This document shows, in pieces, positions 6,934-9,589 of a DNA stretch of 9,589 bases. The stretch's first letter is position 1. Each line of letters opens with the position of its first letter. Below the pieces are notes generated by a model. It saw only the letters and a program-made list of their open reading frames with translations. It was not told the DNA's origin and made no database searches. The stretch spans positions 1-9,589 of the forward strand of contig CALFUE010000085.1 in assembly GCA_937916345.1 (NCBI GenBank). The letters are read 5' to 3'. This stretch comes from an uncultured bacterium (GTDB lineage Bacteria; Bacillota; Clostridia; Lachnospirales; Lachnospiraceae). The position numbers were made by a program, and so were the translations under genes.

Positions 6934-8108
6934 GGTCTCACCCCCGCAATATTCAAAAGCTCAGAAAATATATTTTTATGGCTGAAATATTTCTTTGTCT
7001 TCTCATGTCCGTTTCTCGCGATCCGGGCGCGCAGCTTGTCGTGGGACAGGTAGTAGTCCACCTTTGCCAGGAGATCCGCCTCATCCGTAAAGTAATCATA
7101 ATCCTCCCCCGCCGTAAAATGCCGCTCCATATCGCTCTGATAATTGGTCAGAAGGAAGCCCCCTGCTCCCAGGATATCCATACAGCGCAGCGGAATGCCG
7201 GTCTTGATGGAGCGAAGGGAAATATTTAAGTTTATCCTGCTGTCATGAAAGACAAGAGGCATCTCGGTGTAATAATCGGTGGTGCCGAAATTCCCGGCAC
7301 CCTTTATATTCACATTTTTGTCAATGGTAAAAAGCCTCAGGGGGTAATGAGCGGCAACTGCGGTGAGATACCGCAGCCTGTCCATTGAAGTGAGTTTCCT
7401 CGCCAGATAATAATCGGCAAATATATAGGAAAGAGTCTCCACTCCGTCCTTGTTTATGGCGTAATCCTCCGCCTTATGCATCGCGGCTGTCAGCCTGTCA
7501 TTCAAGGATTCCTCGAGAAAATTAATCCCGTATATCTCGCCCTGGGCGAGAAGCAGTGCGTCCAGATAACCCCGCTCATAGTCCCCCAGCTTTTCATACA
7601 TGCGGTCATAAATATTGTGCTCCTCATTGTAGAGGGAACCAACAAAGGAAATATCGCAGGCGGTCCTTTTTTTATTGTACGGTTTTGCTAAAAGAGTATC
7701 TATCTTTTCAGAATTTACAGGCAGAGGACAATAATAGACGGTATTTATGCCGCCCTTCGACAATTTCTCAAACTCGGCGCCGTCAAAGATAAAACAGTAA
7801 TTGGTGGGATAGGTGATCCTGTAGGAATACAGCTTCACCTGGGGATTGTCGTAGGTCAGGGATACGTATTTGATCCCGTGTCTGTGACACCCCTCCGCGA
7901 AGAGCGGATAAAAATTATAGGAAAAGGCGAAGGAAATGTCGCGATCCTTCACCGCCAGATCAAAGGCGCTGTCGAAGGCGCCCGAAAAACGGAGGGTATA
8001 ATCCTCGTGAAAAAATGTGTGAACCTCAAAACCGAGATCCTTCTTAAAGGATTCCTTCGCGTCCTCCGAAGAAAAAGCCGGCCAATCCAAATACAAAACC
8101 TCTGACAT
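6930..8108 (-). CDS. CgeB-like glycosyltransferase (DUF3880 + Glyco_trans_1_2 type), copy C
   Basis: Complete 392-aa GT-B-type transferase. The N-terminal half has FAFSYNFYPLFAEG at 60-73 and YVSLTYDNP at 81-89, then YCFIFDGAEFEKL at 104-116 and ISFVGSLYNEE at 153-163. The C-terminal half has TEMPLVFHDSRINLNIS at 281-297, TGIPLRCMDILGAGGFLLT at 303-321 and NYQSDMERHF at 322-331. It shares with the plus-strand copy A the segment RGYLDxLxxAQxxIYGxNF (about 179-197) and the TNYQS motif, so A and C are the closest pair although they lie on opposite strands about 5 kb apart. ATG 8108 sits one base after the TAG of the preceding TPR-glycosyltransferase gene, with Shine-Dalgarno GAGGGGA inside that gene's last codons, so translation is probably coupled. 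No export signal or membrane segment is visible. The donor sugar cannot be inferred. Confidence 0.92.
   Translation of the reverse strand: MSEVLYLDWPAFSSEDAKESFKKDLGFEVHTFFHEDYTLRFSGAFDSAFDLAVKDRDISFAFSYNFYPLFAEGCHRHGIKYVSLTYDNPQVKLYSYRITYPTNYCFIFDGAEFEKLSKGGINTVYYCPLPVNSEKIDTLLAKPYNKKRTACDISFVGSLYNEEHNIYDRMYEKLGDYERGYLDALLLAQGEIYGINFLEESLNDRLTAAMHKAEDYAINKDGVETLSYIFADYYLARKLTSMDRLRYLTAVAAHYPLRLFTIDKNVNIKGAGNFGTTDYYTEMPLVFHDSRINLNISLRSIKTGIPLRCMDILGAGGFLLTNYQSDMERHFTAGEDYDYFTDEADLLAKVDYYLSHDKLRARIARNGHEKTKKYFSHKNIFSELLNIAGVRP
6937..6945 (-). promoter_or_regulatory. Ribosome binding site supporting the GTG start of copy B
   Basis: On the minus strand GGGGGTGAG lies three bases before the GTG at 6933-6931 and matches the extended Shine-Dalgarno GGAGGTGAT at 7 of 9 positions. 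It lies within the last codons of copy C. It supports the GTG start, as does the alignment of the resulting MKLLFYKWHS with the N-terminus of copy A. Confidence 0.6.
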
Positions 8109-8109
8109 G

Positions 8110-9537
8110 CTATCCCCTCACCTCAAACAATTCCGAGAGCCTCTTTTCCCAGGTGTGATTTTTTATGGCGTTTTCATACCCTGCACAGGCCATCTCATTC
8201 AACTCATCAGGACTGCTTAAGAGGTGCTCTGTGCGCCCCGCGAGGGAAGCTATGTCATTCAGATCGAACTGCTCTACGCCGGATGAGTCGTGATCGGCGA
8301 AATATTTCGTCTCGTCAGTAACAAGCACTGCTCCGGAAAACATACTCCTTGCCATTCTCTCGGTAAAGCCTCCCTTGTGCCATGCCATGATATTTAAGGA
8401 TAGCTTCGCATCCTCCATGATAAGCTGCGACTCCTCAGGCGTCACCTCGGGATGAATACGCAAATATTTATCATCGCGCAGGGGCGAGTCATTCCAGGTC
8501 TCCCCCCAGATATCAAGCTTTACGCCGTGTTTTAAGAGCTCACGCACCACACGCTCCCTCGTGTAATACATAACGCAGGATAGCACCGGGTTCATGGCGG
8601 AAAACAGCGAGAGAAAGGTGTCGTCGTCGCACTCCCTGCCGTAGTATTCCAACGCGTTCCTGAAAGCCTCCTCAGCCGATAACTTCGTGTTCTTTCTCAT
8701 TATGAGAAGATAACGGTTTGCCAGAAACTTTACGAAGGAATTGCCCGTCTCGGCGATCTGCGCCAGCTTCTTTCTGTAATCTCCGTAGGTTCCTATAAAA
8801 ATCAGATCATATTTCCTCTCCGACGCAGGTCTGATGCTCCTGCCCGAGGGGGCTGAAGCCAGCGGAAAAAAGTAACTGCCGCTTAAAGCTCCATAGTATC
8901 TCTTTGTAAAATCCAGATAATCTCTATCGTGAGTCAGGACAAAGGTATCCTCAGGCAGCCGCTCAAAGAGGTGGGAAAGCCAGCCCGGATGATCCAGAAT
9001 GATATTGTATTTGGGTCCTGTTATCTCATCGAACAAGAATTTCTTCCTGCTCTCCAGATAGATACCGTAGAGATAGGTCTGCACCGCGAATATACCGTCG
9101 TATTTCTTCCCCACGAACGCGGACAGACCTGCAGCACCGCCCTCCTGCTCGTCGTAGGTATCCACAGTATATCCCATTTTTTTTAAGGTGCTGACGATGC
9201 CGAGCAAAATATCATTCAATACATTGTAGCAGTAGCGGACGCCGAGGATCACGAGGAAGCTCCCCTTCTCCGCGGAAAGCCGGGCGAGCCCTGTAGAAGC
9301 CTTCTTGTATGGAAGCGCCCGTGCGTAATAATCCTTCGCACGCGTCCTGTCCCCCAGCACCTCGCAGATCACTCCGCAGTTGTACAGCGGCAGATAGGAA
9401 TCAACCCCCTTAACGCGGCCGTTTTCCATTGACGCGGCTCTCTCAAACAACTCTATCGCGGCGTCGAATTTGGAATTTTCCATGTAGATCACACCCATGA
9501 GAAAATTGAAATCCGCGGATTCACCGAAAGCGTCGTA
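8110..9537 (-). CDS. TPR-containing CgeB-like glycosyltransferase (5' end missing)
   Basis: Partial gene: 475 codons are visible. The reading frame stays open from base 9537, where adapter begins. The first ATG (9498) is internal, since the 13 residues before it (YDAFGESADFNFL) complete the first TPR. Using the visible numbering, TPR-like helix pairs lie at about 9-38 (FNFLMGVIYM, FDAAIELFERA) and 50-83 (LYNCGVICEVLGDRTRAKDY). A GT-B transferase follows from about residue 93: ILGVRYCYNVL at 97-107, DHPGWLSHLFERLP at 182-195, LIFIGTYGDYRKKL at 245-258, and a CgeB/Glyco_trans_1_2-like end with DAKLSLNIMAWHKGGFTERM at 376-395 and MFSGAVLVTDE at 399-409. The TPR pattern resembles that following GT2 domains in clostridial proteins, so the missing part may be a GT2 domain (inference). 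It is the first visible gene of the operon that continues into copies C and B and the arabinofuranosidase. Probably cytoplasmic. Confidence 0.9.
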   Translation of the reverse strand, partial: YDAFGESADFNFLMGVIYMENSKFDAAIELFERAASMENGRVKGVDSYLPLYNCGVICEVLGDRTRAKDYYARALPYKKASTGLARLSAEKGSFLVILGVRYCYNVLNDILLGIVSTLKKMGYTVDTYDEQEGGAAGLSAFVGKKYDGIFAVQTYLYGIYLESRKKFLFDEITGPKYNIILDHPGWLSHLFERLPEDTFVLTHDRDYLDFTKRYYGALSGSYFFPLASAPSGRSIRPASERKYDLIFIGTYGDYRKKLAQIAETGNSFVKFLANRYLLIMRKNTKLSAEEAFRNALEYYGRECDDDTFLSLFSAMNPVLSCVMYYTRERVVRELLKHGVKLDIWGETWNDSPLRDDKYLRIHPEVTPEESQLIMEDAKLSLNIMAWHKGGFTERMARSMFSGAVLVTDETKYFADHDSSGVEQFDLNDIASLAGRTEHLLSSPDELNEMACAGYENAIKNHTWEKRLSELFEVRG

Positions 9538-9589
9538 AGATCGGAAGAGCGTCGTGTAGGGAAAGAGTGTAGATCTCGGTGGTCGCCGT
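9538..9589. other. Illumina TruSeq universal adapter (P5 side) left at contig end
   Basis: From agatcggaagagcgtcgtgt to the end, all 52 bases match the reverse complement of the TruSeq universal adapter as I know it, without a visible difference. This is library sequence, so the open reading frame entering from this side is truncated artificially. Together with the adapter at 1-49 it places P7-side and P5-side adapters facing inward on the two ends of the contig. Confidence 0.98.

Noticed and set aside
9187..9498. ATG at 9498 as the true start of the TPR glycosyltransferase
   Set aside because: The frame is open upstream to the adapter, and the residues before this ATG fit the first TPR, so the gene is truncated rather than starting here.
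50..9537. Mobile element, phage, CRISPR or RNA genes
   Set aside because: No transposase, integrase, terminal repeats, regularly spaced repeats, tRNA cloverleaf or rRNA segment was recognised, and coding sequence fills nearly all of the window.

Overview
The window is an assembled bacterial contig whose two ends are Illumina library adapter, not genome: bases 1-49 match the TruSeq P7/index/read-2 side and bases 9538-9589 match the TruSeq universal (P5) side. The genomic part is therefore about 50-9537. It is densely coded with roughly even G+C, short intergenic gaps, G-rich Shine-Dalgarno sequences and overlapping start/stop codons. The protein families (SunS-like GT2, DUF3880/CgeB-like glycosyltransferases, TPR-fused glycosyltransferase, LamG/atrophied-Ig/GH51 arabinofuranosidase) suggest an anaerobic Firmicute, most like Lachnospiraceae or another gut/rumen Clostridia. 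That placement is inference from protein flavour; no rRNA or other marker gene is present.

Layout, left to right: (1) 50-855, minus, the N-terminal 268 residues of a GT2 glycosyltransferase cut by the contig end. (2) 856-900, a 45-bp AT-rich divergent spacer with a good sigma-A-type promoter for the next gene, placed so that transcription should begin at or next to its start codon. (3) 901-2085, plus, a 394-aa CgeB-like glycosyltransferase. (4) 2086-2110, a hairpin and T-tract ending the minus-strand operon, with the last stop codon in its loop. (5) 2098-5700, minus, a 1200-aa GH51 alpha-L-arabinofuranosidase with LamG-like and bacterial Ig-like domains in front and no signal peptide. (6) 5740-6933 and 6930-8108, minus, two more CgeB-like glycosyltransferases of 397 and 392 aa. 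(7) 8110-9537, minus, a TPR plus CgeB-like glycosyltransferase whose 5' end lies beyond the contig.

The four genes from 9537 down to 2098 look like one operon: a 1-nt gap, a 4-nt GTGA overlap, a 39-nt gap, then the terminator. The plus-strand glycosyltransferase converges on it with 12 bp between stop codons. In total the locus holds five glycosyltransferases (one GT2, three paralogous CgeB-like, one TPR-fused CgeB-like) and one glycoside hydrolase. A reasonable reading is a locus that builds a decorated glycan on a protein or surface polymer, with several related transferases adding successive or alternative sugars and the arabinofuranosidase trimming, remodelling or recycling an arabinofuranose-containing glycan. 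The families are well supported by sequence; the acceptor, the sugars and the shared pathway are inference.

No tRNA, rRNA, CRISPR array, insertion sequence or phage gene was seen, and no genomic stretch over 50 bases lacks a gene.
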